Positions 11,201 through 22,740 are shown, counted from the stretch's first letter. The stretch is DNA of 64,000 nt from Anthonomus grandis grandis (GCF_022605725.1 NC_065548.1:19129644-19193643), one strand, 5' to 3'. Program-made: numbers and translations. Notes: generated by a model not told the origin, from the sequence alone.

Positions 11201-12150
11201 GCTCAAATTGGAGCTATCAGATTTGCCAAGAGACTAAAAGGATCTGAAGCTACTCGGACAGCTAAGTAACTTACTTTTAATCCTGTGATTGTGCGATTCC
11301 TTGGTCGAGTCGGTAAATCTTTTACAGTTATTTCTTGCTTTGATATATTTCGCTTTGGCAAAATTGGGCATGGATTTCCGCGGTTTGATTTTGCTTCTAT
11401 AGGCTGTATGCTCGATGTTTTCTTTTCACCGCTTTTTGACACTTTTTGTCACACTAAGGTTTTGTATTAGTATTTAATTTTTTATTGGAATATGGTATAT
11501 AGGAAGCTTCCATGCCCGTCAAAATCACTTTTGTAATCTCGTCATCACATATATTGAGATCTGATGTTTGGAAGCATACAGAGTGCCAAGGGAAATCGAC
11601 GAAGAACTGTTTTAGATTCCAGAGATAGTACTTTTAGAGTATACGGTTCTAGATTCGTAATAAGTATCAGATCAAAGTTCGTCAACAAGTTGAGTAAGAC
11701 CGCATCTTATGCTAACGGCTTCTGTCTCAATTCCTTCTTTATCGCTTTTGTGGTGTTTAAGTAAGCCCTGAGATATTGTGGACATTAAAATCACCTAAAA
11801 ATATAATTTTAACTTTTGTTTGAAGGTCATGGATAGTGTTGCAAAAAATTCAGTATAATTCATATTGCTCGGTGGTCGGTAGAAGCAGCATATAAATTTC
11901 AATTCTGTATTTGACGTTATTTTGAATCATATAACGTTTAAGTTTTTTGGCTCCGTATAAAGAGCCCTCGGAATCACATGGGCCCGGAGATCCGAATGTT
12001 TTCCTTTTTTTTTCTTTTTATCAATTTTTTTGCTCATCATCAACATGGCAAGCCACTTTACGCTACTCAATTCTGGTATGGTGGTATCTTAACGGTCGGC
12101 GCTCAATGAGCTTAACGCTTAGCACCTGCATATGTCTTGTTTTGCCATGT

Positions 12151-13150
12151 TTTAAGATAAATTTTAAACTGCTCAGTGCTTTATGGTTTAGAAATGTCAT
12201 ATATGTACCTGCAAGTAATTATCACTCTCTTTTGATTAATTTGTTTTATACTCTAGATTGTACTAGATTAAATCATGTAATTAGTCCAGTTGAATCATAA
12301 TTAAAGCTATTCCAAAAATTGCCTTTTGTCTGGCAAGTATTTATATGTATATTTTTTTAATATAAAAGCTTCGCCATAATTTCAGTTGACTTACCAAACA
12401 TGTTCTTAAATGTAGGATCTTAATAATTTTAAATTTTGATTTGGAATAGTTTCTTAAACTAGTATAATGTATAAAAATTACAAAACTAAAAAAACTGATT
12501 TTATTCAACTAGTTTAACAGTAATTTCCATTTATTAAGTCAAAAGCTACTTTATTGTTTAAAAATATATACAGTTCTGTTAGTAAAGCATGTATGCACTT
12601 AAATTTAAAATATAGCTTAACAAAATATGTACCGAATATAAGTATACCTCAATCAAACAATAAAATCGGAATCAAAATATAGATTATAAAATATACAAGT
12701 ATTAAAAAAAAGGATACAAAGTATAAAAAATAAAAGGTATTAAAAGTAATAAGTAGATTGTTAACTATAAAACATATATATATAAAATGTCAGCAAGAAA
12801 GTAACCTAAAAAACTTTAAAACATCCTCAAGGATGTCCCGGTACAGCTTCTAAGTTATAATGAGGTTTGCTTAAAATCGATCGCTTTACCAATCCTTTAA
12901 AGCATTTAATAAATTAATATAATGAATTAATCTTAAACGAATGGCCACGTGATTTGAAACCTTTCGACGCTCATATAATAATGAAATTTTCACCAAAGTA
13001 CTCGAAATCGTTGAGGGTAAATTAAGTTTCTGATTAATCACATGTAGTGGCCTTGGAGCCTGATATAATTTTAAAAAATTAGGTAAAATATTTCTAAAAG
13101 GAAAACAGAAGTCAGCGTCAAGCTTCTTTTATTCCACAAAGTGCGTTTTG
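12151..13150. other. No clear gene; possible LINE debris
   Basis: Mostly AT-rich. A few minus-strand stretches at 12880-13150 could be decayed LINE C-terminal sequence, but I cannot prove it. Confidence 0.35.
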
Positions 13151-13559
13151 CAGGATTCTCTTTGAGGACTTTTACAATAAATCTACTGTTCTCATTTAAA
13201 TAGTGAATAGAACATTTAAAGGCCCTTGATTAGCCACACCCCAGAATAAATAAAGAAATAATATACAATTCTAGCCAGTTGGTGACCCAATTCTTCCTTA
13301 ACTTTCCTCACCACAAAGCAACCTAAAAAGGGTTTCCTACTTAAAGCCAAGATATGCTCAAAATGCAAATCTCAGTAAATCAAGATTTCTAAGAGCCAGC
13401 CACAGAGATCCGAGGAAGGACATTTGCATCAAAAAGTAAATCAGTAAGATCACATTTTAGTCCCATCAAGTAAGTTTTGCTGTCTCTGCTAAGGACTACT
13501 GCTTCTGAGTACAAAACATGTTAATATAGACAATCAAAAGAAGAAGAATGAAAGAGTCA

Positions 13560-14330
13560 GGCCTCGAAAGCCTTATCCCTCGAACTTTAAGAGCAGTATT
13601 CGGTGGTCTACACAATTGAAAGCTTTGCACAGATCACAGAACATTGCTGGCATCAAGCATCCCTGATTTAATCCAAAATATACATCCTCAAAAAAACTGT
13701 AGACTCTTCAGAAGTTATTAAATTAAATATTTGAACAAAATTTCTCATTCTTCTTTTAAACCTTTCAATGACTTTCAAGAATGTAGGTAGTAAAGAGAAT
13801 GAACAAAAGATCTTGCCAGCCACCTTATCATCATCCTCGTATAAAGGGATCACGATTGCAGATTTTAGGCAAGAAGGAAAAACAATTTGTAGCCAAGATT
13901 TATTAATATATGCTAAAAGAACTTCCAAAGCTTTATCACCTTATTTCAAATCTCCGCTTATATTTCATCATCTCTACTGGACTTTTTTCTATTTTCGAAA
14001 TAAACTCTTTAAGCTCGTACCTGTTTATTTAAAAAAAACAAGTCGGTCAAAATTTTTAGTTAATGTATTTGGTATGTTGTGACAAAAATTATTTAGGTCA
14101 TTGGGGTCTATGTCAAAACTAGCAGGAGTGGACTTGTTATGCATATCGTAAATAATTATCCAATTTACCCTTTGCTTATTTTTAGCTCTAAAGGGTTTAC
14201 TGCCATAGTACATATTTTTAGTAAATAAAGATATGATCCTATTTTTTTTTCTAAACGAAAGTTCGTTGCTGATATCTTTAGGCTTATTGAGATAAATTAA
14301 AATTATGTTGTAACTAGACATAAAGTTATA
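13560..14330 (-). pseudogene. CR1/Jockey-like LINE reverse transcriptase fragment
   Basis: Minus-strand frames give successive RT blocks. The segment before the RT domain reads TPASFDIDPNDLNNFCHNIP (near 14130-14050). The block SWLQIVFPSCLKSAIVIPLY and LLPTFLKVIERF (13900-13770) equals the usual N-S-L-x-x-G-x-F-P...A-x-V-I-P-L-Y-K and RPISLLP-x-x-x-K-x-x-E. Then MFCDLCKAFNCVDHRILL (near 13640-13590) equals the DLSKAFD-C-V-DH motif with the catalytic aspartate changed to N. It is broken by stops and is a remnant of an insertion with reverse-transcription function. Confidence 0.75.
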
Positions 14331-14557
14331 GAACTAAGATAATTATTAGTAGCACCTTGTTAAAATAGTGTTTAGGAAATTGAATATTAAGTTTGCTTTT
14401 ACTAAAATATAAAATTTGATCTCATTTTTTTATTTCTTTATGATAAATTATTCGTATTTTATAGAGACTAAAATGACTAATGCTTAATTTATTTATTACA
14501 AAAACAATATTTATTTAATTATGTTGTTCTCATTAAAGTAAACAATCAACATTTACA

Positions 14558-14594
14558 GTCTTGACGATGACCTCTATGAGGTCAAAATATCACG
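14558..14594 (+). ncRNA. Hammerhead-like motif, degenerate
   Basis: The order is GACGATGA, a perfect 6-bp stem GACCTC-TAT-GAGGTC that overlaps the core, then AAAATATCACG. It resembles the core, stem II and GAAA layout of Penelope-type hammerheads, with GAAA changed to AAAA. The sequence after it (GGGCCTAAATAAAACG at about 14634) is typical retroelement-tail material. Confidence 0.35.
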
Positions 14595-15125
14595 TAAATA
14601 TAAACACCTGTTTGTCTAGGCGTTTTTTATCTTGGGCCTAAATAAAACGATAATCCAAGGTTACCAAAATTATTGACAAATTTTATTTATATATTTCCTG
14701 TAGGCATGAGAAGGTTTATGTGAGTAATACATAAACCTTTAAATCTTTTTAGTCGTGTATTCAGGCTCAATATCTGGCAATGAACTTTCCATCCAAACAA
14801 TTTCATTAGCGTAAATGAAAGGTATATTTTTGTTTGATTTGATAATTTAAATTGATTATGTAGCTTAGTAATTTATGTATGATCCTTTAACTTTAATATT
14901 TACGAAGAAAACAACTCATTATATTTGACAATTGAAAAAATTTAGGTATATCATGCTTTTATTCCATTTGATACTACAATTTTTTATTCTATAAATCTTC
15001 CTTACAGAGCATGTTTTTTTTGTTTTTCTCGTATTTTTTTGCCAAATAATTCCTTTGAGACCCGTTTCCATAAAAATATTTCCTTAACCCCTAAATTAGG
15101 TATGGTAATGCGCAACTATACCGCA

Positions 15126-15163
15126 AACCGATGATAATCGCTAAAAGCACGAAACATTCGGAA
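15126..15163 (+). ncRNA. Hammerhead-like motif, degenerate
   Basis: ACCGATGATAATCGCTAAAA, then GC, AC, GAAAC and ATTCGG. The core is close to CTGATGA, with a weak 3-bp stem (GCT/AGC) and an intact GAAA. This is probably a decayed Penelope-type motif and is only tentatively called. Confidence 0.3.
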
Positions 15164-16704
15164 AGTCTCCCTGGGCTTTTGAGAGTCATATTAAAAATAT
15201 TACGGTATGTCGTGTCCAGATTTGAAAGCGCTGAAGGTTGTGTAATAGATTCTTGTCAACCTTTTTTTATACGTTTCTTATTTCAGACTTAGTAAGTCCC
15301 CAAAAAAATATAAAACGCGCTTAGAAAAAAGTGACTATGTACAATATTTTAAACTTACAAAATAAGTATATTTTACAAAAATAAGTATTCAACAACTAAT
15401 ATTAAGTCTGAAAATTGTGCATGGAAAATTAGACTTAATAGGTCATGATAATATCTACCTTTTAACAATATTAACTTAGGCCAATTTGAACTCAGCCTGT
15501 ATTTTAATGATAGATTGTGACCTTTACTGATTCTTTCTTTTACTTTCCGTATTACGTAGTATCTCGACATCATATTATCATTTTTCTAACTTGTACGTCA
15601 TTTAACTATTTAACTTTTCGTGCTACCCAGTTTTCTTTAAAATAGAGTATTTCAATATTTTTGTGGAGGCAACAATAAGTTGAGCCGATATGTGAAAAGT
15701 AATATAAAATAATACGCGTACCAAATAGATGACTGACTATATAAATTTAAATTTCCCGCCTCCTGATAATTCTGTTTAATTAGTTTATTTCAGTGTTGTC
15801 GTTTAAGTAAATCTGATTTTCTTAAGTTTTAAACTGTTGTAATTGCTCTCCGAATCGAAAATTGTTCTTTTCTTATAATATTTAGGATAAAGATCTATTT
15901 GCGTAGGCTAACATGGTGACACATGCTAATATATTTCTCGTTTGCAGAATATTTTGAACCAGGGAAAATATGCAGAATCTCATAATATATGTTACGGTTG
16001 TTGACGCGCAACAAAGTATATTTGGTCGAGGCTATATGTATTTACGTCAATTGTTTCAGCTTTATAATATACATCTATAGGTTAGGAACGTATATTTTAA
16101 TTTGAACTTAGCAGTTGGTAAGTTAAATTAATTTCCACATAAATTAAGTGTTCTATAATTATTTGGCCTTTATTTTTATGCATTTTCGTTTAGTTCCTAA
16201 AAAAAATTTTTTAATATAATCATAATAGCAGTATTGTGCGCTATCCTGTTACCTGAGACACTACTCGGTATAAATTTCGTCATGTATTGTAACGTTTTTA
16301 AGCGGTTTTCAAAAATAAAAGTCGTAACAAGCTGTGGCTTTACTATGATCGACACAAGCTTTTTTCGTCAAAAAAAACTTGAAAAAATGAGAAATTCATT
16401 CACTTTTTATGTCAGTGCTATGCGAGAGAAAATTGACGATAACCGATTTAGAAAGAGAAACTCCGCTTCACTCTTAGACTTAAATAAATAAATAAATAAA
16501 TATGTCTTTATTTGGTATCAAATGCACAATACATTACATTACTTTTTACATTAGCAAAAAGCTACTTTTATCTCTTAAGCCTAATAATAATAATTACAAA
16601 TGTTTTGACAAACAAGCAGTAATAATAATATAAAAATTAACTAAAGAACAAATTGAGAGAGAAAAAATTAATTAAATACATTTGTAAATCCGCAGAGAAT
16701 AAAT

Positions 16705-17004
16705 TTAATTGTGCAATTGTTCCTTCAAGAACAAAGTTTTATAATAATTTTTAAAGCGAGATATTGGAATTGAAAAATTAGGTCTAAATCGATTATAAAT
16801 AGTTACGGCAATGTAAGCATAATTACGTGAGAAAAGAGCTATACTATGGTGTGGCAATGTCAGAGTCTTATGTCTTATATATCTATCATGAATCGCATTT
16901 CTTGGAATTAATTTCTCTAACAGATATTTTGGCTTTTTGTTTTTATAGAGCCGATACATAAATGTATGAAAACGAAACTTAAAAAAAATTACATTTTTAG
17001 CCAC
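16705..17004 (-). pseudogene. LINE ORF2 C-terminal domain
   Basis: The 99-residue frame reads FRFHTFMYRLYKNKKPKYLL...IRHKTLTLPHH...YAYIAVTIYNRF, matching the C-terminal part of CR1-like ORF2 (P-x-Y-L, R-x-x-x-x-L-x-x-P, W/Y-N). It belongs to the same element as the RT at 17608-18237 and is separated from it by frameshifts and an inverted duplication. Confidence 0.8.
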
Positions 17005-17046
17005 TGCAATCGATAGTTATAAATGGACACATGATCAAATTTTCTT

Positions 17047-17126
17047 AAAAATTTAGAGATTAGAGGGACACAAAGTCAATGGCTGAGGAAACATTGACTT
17101 TGTGTCCCTCTAATCTCTGAATTTTT
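17047..17126. repeat. 35-bp inverted duplication inside the LINE ORF
   Basis: The left arm 17047-17081 (AAAAATTTAGAGATTAGAGG...) and right arm 17092-17126 are reverse complements with one mismatch, around a 10-bp spacer GCTGAGGAAA. In the LINE frame one arm is normal coding sequence (IQRLEGHKVN) and the other is extra, so a local fold-back copying event is likely. Confidence 0.9.
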
Positions 17127-17607
17127 ATTATCAAGAGGTCCCTTTGAGAAAAATGGACTACTTTTTTGAAATTTTCTTAAATTACACACAAATTGACAAC
17201 ACGTATTTTGTACATGTTGCAGTTTCTGCTGGGTTATTTTATCAAGACAAGGATACTAAATGATAAAACAGTAATTTAAAATGGATAACACTAACGATAC
17301 TGACAGTTTTTTCTTGTCTTAAAATTTAAAATAGGTTTGTTAGCATAGAGCAAACGCATATGCAAATAGCACCTCTGCAAGACAGCACTAATATGTCCTT
17401 GGAATCTTAAAGAAGAACCAATAGTTAAACCTAGAATCTTGACGCTCTTAGCAAAAGCCAAGGGGTTATTATCGTATTAAATGTATATATTTCTTTCAAC
17501 GTTAGCACGACGATTTTTATTGGCAAAAAGTAAAACGTTAGTCTTATGGGCATTAATATTAATATTGTGTTCTTTCGAGTAGCGCAAGATTAAGCTTAGG
17601 TCTCTAT

Positions 17608-18237
17608 TTATACTTTTAGAAGCCGTTCTATGTCATCTGGATCGAAATAATGAATTAACTGAGTATCGTCAGCGTACTGGTACACCTCAGAGTTTTTTAC
17701 AACTAAAGGAAGATCCGCAGTATATAGCAAGAATAAAAGAGGTCCTAAAATCGATCCTTGAGGAACTCCTAAAATTATGTGTTTCGAATCGGAGTAATTG
17801 TTATTGACACGTACTCGTTGAGTACGATTCCAGAGATAGGACTTAAAAAAAGAAGAAACAACTTCATTGCAACCATAAACCTTTAACTTGGCGACTAACA
17901 AGTCATGATCGATTACATCGAAAGCCTTTGAATAATCTAAGGCAAATAAAATTACGGTCAGTTTTTTATCTAGATCCCTTATTATGTTGTCTATGATGTT
18001 CAAGAGGGTGGTAGCTGTACTGAATCCTTTTCTAAAGCCAGACTGTTTAGTTGGAAGTATGTTTTTATCAGTAAGATAAAATGACAACTGTGCATAGACA
18101 AATCTTTCCAAAACATTCGATATTATTGGCAATAAACTTATAGGGCGCAAGTCCTGTGGAAAGTAGCCTGATTCTAAACAAGAATTTATGATATTTGTTA
18201 TATGGTTAATAATCTGTGACAGACAAAGGTTTAGCAT
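17608..18237 (-). CDS. LINE reverse transcriptase domain, 209-aa open segment
   Basis: This is the longest uninterrupted LINE frame in the window. It begins inside the RT domain, so the first Met is not a true start: coding similarity runs upstream to about 18480 with one stop. Motifs in order are LRPISLLPIISNVLERFVYA, KQSGFRKGFST, FALDYSKAFDVIDHDLLVAK (motif A, catalytic D), GVPQGSILGPLLFLLYTADL (motif B) and YQYADDTQLI (motif C, both catalytic aspartates). All core catalytic residues are intact. The truncated host element probably makes no full ORF2. It belongs to the Jockey/CR1 group by motif style. Confidence 0.9.
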   Translation of the reverse strand: MLNLCLSQIINHITNIINSCLESGYFPQDLRPISLLPIISNVLERFVYAQLSFYLTDKNILPTKQSGFRKGFSTATTLLNIIDNIIRDLDKKLTVILFALDYSKAFDVIDHDLLVAKLKVYGCNEVVSSFFKSYLWNRTQRVRVNNNYSDSKHIILGVPQGSILGPLLFLLYTADLPLVVKNSEVYQYADDTQLIHYFDPDDIERLLKV

Positions 18238-19558
18238 TTGTAACGAAATGCCATCGCAACCTGAGGTATTTGATCGAATATTTCGAATTATTTCATAGAC
18301 GGTATCTTGATTAACTAAGACAAAACTAAATGTTTGATCGGAAAGTTTGTTGCTAGAGTAGTAATTAATTCTATTTTGACAGTTGCTAGACTAATTAAAA
18401 ATATTTATAAAGTAGTTATTGATTGCATTGGCATCACATAAGGTAAGAGGCAGCTCTGAATTTTCTTTAGATGTCTTAATATTTAAATTTTAAATTAATA
18501 ATTTGAACTAAAGAAGAGTTATTGAGTTGTAAGCTTATTGCTTTTTGGGATTATACGACTTTTCGTCACCTTAAAACTGAAAATTCTTGAAAGCTTACAA
18601 TAAATTAAAACGCTTTTAAAATTAAAATGAAATTTGGAAATATCACTATAATTGTAAATCTTAGTCTATCATCTTCACTTAAAACTAAAAAGTAGTATAA
18701 CTAGACTATGATATTTGCTATAAATTGCTAGGTTATAAACAGCAGCCATCGGATTATAATAAATTGTGAACTTTTCAATGCATTGTTTCTCGGAATGATT
18801 TATATATAATATATGAATCAATCATATTATTCAATAAACCTAATATTATCTGTAGTTTAATTAATTACAAAGAAAAAACATTATTTCACCACCATTTTTT
18901 ATAATACCCCAGACTAAAAACATCATCATCACTTCCATTCAACCCTTTGCATCCACTGCTGGATATAGGCCTCCTCAAATATTTTTCCTGTCTTGAGCGC
19001 TCTCCATATAATTGCTTTTGATATCGTCGATCGATTTTGTAGAAGGTCTTCTTCTACTTCTTTTATCATTTCTTGATTACCAATTGAGCAATCTCCTCAT
19101 TCATCTACCATCTGTTATTTGAGAAACATACGCCACTCAATTCTATTTAAGGCTAGCCACTGGTGATATAAGATTAGAAAGATCAGTTCTTCCTCACAGA
19201 TCTTTAATTCGGCACAGGCACCTACATAACCTCCAGGCACAGACCTTCCTGCTTTTTGTTGAGTTGTTTTTAGCTTCTAGGCAAATGCGGTAGGTAGGAT
19301 TAACGTTTCTTCTACGTTGGTCAACACCGGCAAGGCGCACTGATTAAAAAGTTTCCTTTTTAATTATTTTTTAACTCTTTAGTTTACAGGTTTGCTTGTT
19401 TCTTGTTATTCTTATTTTATAAACCATATATGCTTAGCCAGTCACAAGTTCTACCTCTTGTTCATCAACCAACTTTTATTAGGAACGAAATTTGTGATGT
19501 ATTTTGTTTTAAAAAAGTTGATTTTTAAACCAATCTCAGTGCATATGTGCTGTAGGTA

Positions 19559-19756
19559 TTAAAGCATATGCTTAATATCTTTCAAGTTGTCTTGCAGTAG
19601 TATTATATCATCCGCAAAGCGCAGATCTATTGGGTATTGATTATTTATGTTTATACTTTTCTCTTCCCAGTGCAATTCCTTGATGGCTCCAGAAAGGTGA
19701 AAAAGAGTTCTGGCGACAATGTTTCTAACAGATATTATATAAATGGTTTCATGCAT
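19559..19756 (-). pseudogene. RTE reverse transcriptase, FADD segment
   Basis: The frame reads LFHLSGAIKELHWEEKSI...LRFADDIILLQDNLKDI. The FADD box is motif C of the RT and is intact here, with the usual RTE spacing to an upstream aromatic-rich strand. It is part of the element at 18920-21560. Frameshifts separate it from the remaining RT blocks. Confidence 0.85.
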
Positions 19757-20114
19757 GTTAAATTTAGCTGTCGCGTTTTTAATATAAATCTTGTGTTAGG
19801 TTATCCTGGAATCGAATGGTATTTTTATAATATACTTAAGACTGCATCTCTTTTGACCGTGTCAAAGGGTTTCTGAAAATCTACAAAGATAAGAACGAGT
19901 AATCTGTCGTACTCGACAGTTCTTTCTCTTAATGCTTTGATACTCAAGCAAGTGATTGTTAATACCAATTATTCACGCAATCTCCCCTGTTCTATTGGTT
20001 GGCAGAAATCCAATTTATTTTCAAGCCTTGCAGTTATAATTCTGGTAAATAGTTTCCAAAGATGACTTAGCATGTTTATTGGCTTATAATTCTCTAGTTC
20101 AGCCATATTCTGCA

Positions 20115-20691
20115 TCGCCGAGCGGAACATAGGAAAACCTATGTAAATTTTAAGGGGGTCAATTAATGGGTTCCTTGTACATTATATAGAAAAAATGTAA
20201 GATAACTTTTTGAAGAGACCAATCTGGCAAACCCTTTTGCAAAGCTTCAAAAAAATTATAATAAGCGAATCGACGAAAAAATAAATATAAATATTTAATA
20301 TAATTTCATCGATATATTAAATAAAAGTTTAGATAAAAAAGTAATGTTAACATGTCTTACTTTGAATGTATGGTTGTGAGATTGATAAAACGAAAAAAAA
20401 AACATTTCTTGTATTCGGCTGTACGTCAGATTTGACAAAGCCTTATAGAAAATTGTTTGCTGGTGGCTGTTGTCTGGTTTTACCTGAACCGAAAATTTGG
20501 TAATTTTGCAATTACATTTAATTGAATAATTCAAGATTCGCTTATTAAAATTTTTTGAAACTTTGCATGACGGTTTACCAGATTAGTCTCTTCAAAAAGT
20601 TATTTTACATTTTTTTCTGTAAAATGTACAAAGAAGCCAATAATTAACCTTCTTAAAATTTACATGGGATTTCCTATGTTCCGCTCGGCGA
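20115..20691. mobile_element. 577-bp MITE with about 165-bp TIRs
   Basis: The ends are TCGCCGAGCGGAACATAGGA and, on the other strand, the same sequence from 20691 inward. Similarity continues for about 165 bp (20115-20277 against 20529-20691) through AAGCGAATC. Flanks TGCA (20111-20114) and CGCA (20692-20695) look like a 4-bp target duplication with one change. The RT frame of the RTE resumes on both sides. The centre has no transposase, so the parent superfamily is unknown. Confidence 0.85.
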
Positions 20692-21023
20692 CGCACCACC
20701 CAGTATATATTTAATATAGAGCAATATTACAGTAGCGTTATAGCCCTTGTCTGGTGTGATGTGGTCATAAAGGCACATATTGAAAAGACTTTTAATTTTC
20801 TCTAGTAGGATTTTCCCACCAATCTTAATTGCGTCAAATATCAAACCATCCTCGCCAGGAGTATTGCTTTTTTTTGCTTTTCTTAATGCTAGCCTTATTT
20901 AATCGATGAAGATTTCTGGTAACATCTCTGATCCCTGATTAACTATTTTATTCATAGACGTCGTTATTTCTGGCTCTATATTTGTGATATTATTTGCTCC
21001 CTTTAAATTCATATATGTATCTA

Positions 21024-21248
21024 TTATGTATTTCCTATTGTTTGTTGGATTTGTTGCTGAATATATGATCTGATGTCTCTTTTCATGACTTTTAATATAA
21101 GTATGTTTATTTCTTTTGACTGTTGAGTAGTGGTCATCTCATCGCTTCTCATGGCTCTCCTTCTTTCCATCAGTTGTTTGGTAGCTTTTTCAATATTTTT
21201 TTTTCTGTAAATTGAGACAGTATCTTCTCTGGCTTTCCAACAAGGCAT
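21024..21248 (-). pseudogene. RTE ORF2 linker between endonuclease and RT
   Basis: The 74-residue frame is Lys/Arg-rich and helical (KATKQLMERRRAMRSDEMTT, then VMKRDIRSYIQQQI), as in the RTE segment ahead of the RT domain. It is in line with the RT blocks downstream on the minus strand. It is a fragment, not a gene. Confidence 0.6.
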
Positions 21249-21560
21249 GCGTTATTTGATCATTCAAGCTCTTTATAGTTTCTTTCGCATCCTTTTAATT
21301 GTTCGGTGATGTACTTTTTGAAATTCTCTACATATGTTTGTTTTTTCATATTCCATTCTTGTTTGTTTTCCTTATAATTCCGTGTCGTTCCATTTCAGTA
21401 CTTAATACTATTTTGGCTTGTAGCATTTTGTGGTAACTTTTAGTGGTCAGGCTGTTTAGGACTGTTACGTCTGTTACTATATTCCTATCTTATATGACTT
21501 TTATTAATATTCTGGCATTAAAGTCACTGCATCTAATATATGCGCTTTAAAATTATGTAT

Positions 21561-22080
21561 CATTTTAGGGTAGCCATTTGGAATGCAAAAGCTTGAGCTC
21601 GATAAGATATTCAATATTCTCAGACATTTTTGGTCACTATTGGCTGGCACATAAATATAAAATCCTCATAAATTTTTTCCAAGAGACCACACAAAACCGA
21701 TTGATTTTTTTTGGTACTATTGAATAGAGATTTAAACGCTGCTTACAATGATTGTCACAAACTGGGTAATTAATAGAACTCTATCAAATATAAAGTTGAA
21801 TGTCCCTCTATATATCTAAATTGACGTGCGACATTAAGTCCAGAAGAACTACTTTATTTCCATATTCCAGGTGGGCAAACTTAATAGGAATAATAGTACA
21901 TAATATAATTAGCAGGTAAACGATCAACCGAAGCTACGTTGGCTCTATAGTATCAAAATGAGTATCCATAAAATGTAAATAAAAAGAAAAATGCAATAGT
22001 GAAAAATAAGCAATAACTAACTATTATAGATTTTAAATTCATTACATTAAAAATCTCCAAAATAGTTTCCTAACCGTAGT
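21561..22080. other. No clear gene
   Basis: Possibly the far 5' end of the RTE element, but no endonuclease motif could be read with confidence. Confidence 0.35.
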
Positions 22081-22740
22081 TCTTTCACTTTAGCCTTGAA
22101 TTTTTTTTGGCTGGTAATTTGCAATATTTTTAAGTAGTTTGTTATTTGATGGCAGAATAATTAAATAAATGCATTTGTGTGCTGCAACAATTAATATTCC
22201 TTTAGAACGAAAACCTCGTTGTTTGGTAGGATATAATTATGCAGTTCTTCGGCAAGAGTAAAATTAATGCTTAAAATAAACTTTTCTTTTTAGGTACAGA
22301 CTCTCGCTTGCATCAAGACATACAACAAAACATTATATTTCACAACAGTGCACATGCTGAACGGCTAAGTGAATATATTTTTATTGATAGTCAAGTGGGA
22401 CAAATGTTTACTAAGATATTTAATCAGTTTTTTGTTTTAATGTTTCTAATATTCTTCATTGTAGAGTTCTAACTCTCTGCATGGTTTTATATATGAAATT
22501 ATAGATAGATGCATTTATTCATATTAAGAAACGTTTCTGGTATTTAAGGCGTTGATCTATTTGACTTTAGTCGTTTTCTAGTGTCTTGGAATCTTTTGCT
22601 GCATATTAATACCGTATCATCAACATATATTTTTGGTTTCAATATAAAGTCTTTGGGTATCTCGGATATTATATTTTTCAAAGTACTGTGAACATCATTG
22701 TAAAAAATAGTAGAGAGAAGATATTACTAATTATTTCATA
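22080..22740 (-). pseudogene. LINE reverse transcriptase fragment with YVDD box
   Basis: The minus strand near 22720-22560 reads IFYNDVHSTLKNIISEIPKD, followed by KPKIYVDDTVLICSKR. The YVDD corresponds to RT motif C in Jockey/CR1-like LINEs. Nearer 22250-22100 a decayed C-terminal part can be suspected (NYILPNNEVF, like the usual FNxLPxxVR). Many stops. Confidence 0.65.

Larger units (their letters stand above)
6590..12150 (-). mobile_element. Jockey/CR1-like LINE, split by a Tc1-like element
   Basis: This is a minus-strand non-LTR retrotransposon in two pieces, about 6590-7012 and 9841-12150. Reading 5' to 3' (decreasing coordinates), an endonuclease region shows FYRPPSN and LGDFNVH near 11890-11770. 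A reverse transcriptase follows: IPPLTDENGQ and a KATRPDGIPA-like block near 11200-10960, RVWHKNLLNQL near 10575, and FADDADIE near 10360. A C-terminal part reads LEYC-like MEYCWHI...LDSIQKCAVRL near 9930-9860. The reading resumes across the insertion as LGTPKNC/EHRR-like, FYRYFNGKCS, and WHGLP-like sequence at 7000-6700. Frameshifts and stops throughout make it dead. The 5' limit is uncertain. Confidence 0.8.
14331..16482. other. AT-rich, apart from two hammerhead-like motifs
   Basis: I see no gene in this stretch. A small hairpin at 14711-14738 has arms AAGGTTTATGT/ACATAAACCTT. A plus-strand open frame at 16234-16491 has no recognisable domain, and its end overlaps the tail of the next LINE. 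Confidence 0.4.
16483..18490 (-). mobile_element. CR1/Jockey-like LINE, 5'-truncated
   Basis: This is a minus-strand LINE with its 3' end at about 16500 in a run of TAAA/ATTT repeats (16483-16501), a common LINE tail. The ORF2 reading runs from about 18480 down to 16705 with few interruptions: SGCDGISLQMLN, the RT core at 18237-17608, a post-RT part with SVKILGLTIGSSLRFQGHIS (near 17450-17390), and a C-terminal domain at 17004-16705. Copy-out transposition by target-primed reverse transcription is the known mechanism for such elements. The endonuclease region and 5' end are missing. It looks younger than the other LINEs here. Confidence 0.9.
18920..21560 (-). mobile_element. RTE-type LINE, split by a 577-bp MITE
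   Basis: This is a minus-strand RTE element. The 3' end near 18920 has short GATGATGATG-type repeats and the sequence whose plus strand reads CCACTGCTGGATATAGGCCT, both hallmarks of insect RTE tails. Reading 5' to 3' there is the pre-RT linker (21248-21024), NTPGEDGLIFDAIKIGG (near 20870-20820), then the MITE (20115-20691), then LENYKPINMLSHLWKLFTR and QPIEQGRLRE (20095-19970), and LRFADDIILLQDN (19620-19580). Stops and frameshifts make it inactive. The endonuclease part beyond 21300 is very decayed. Confidence 0.85.

Noticed and set aside
11947..12300. 117-aa plus-strand frame
   Set aside because: No motif, and it overlaps the 5' end of the minus-strand LINE.
16234..16491. 85-aa plus-strand frame
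   Set aside because: No similarity recognised. It ends in the TAAA-repeat tail of the LINE, so its stop region is repeat-derived.
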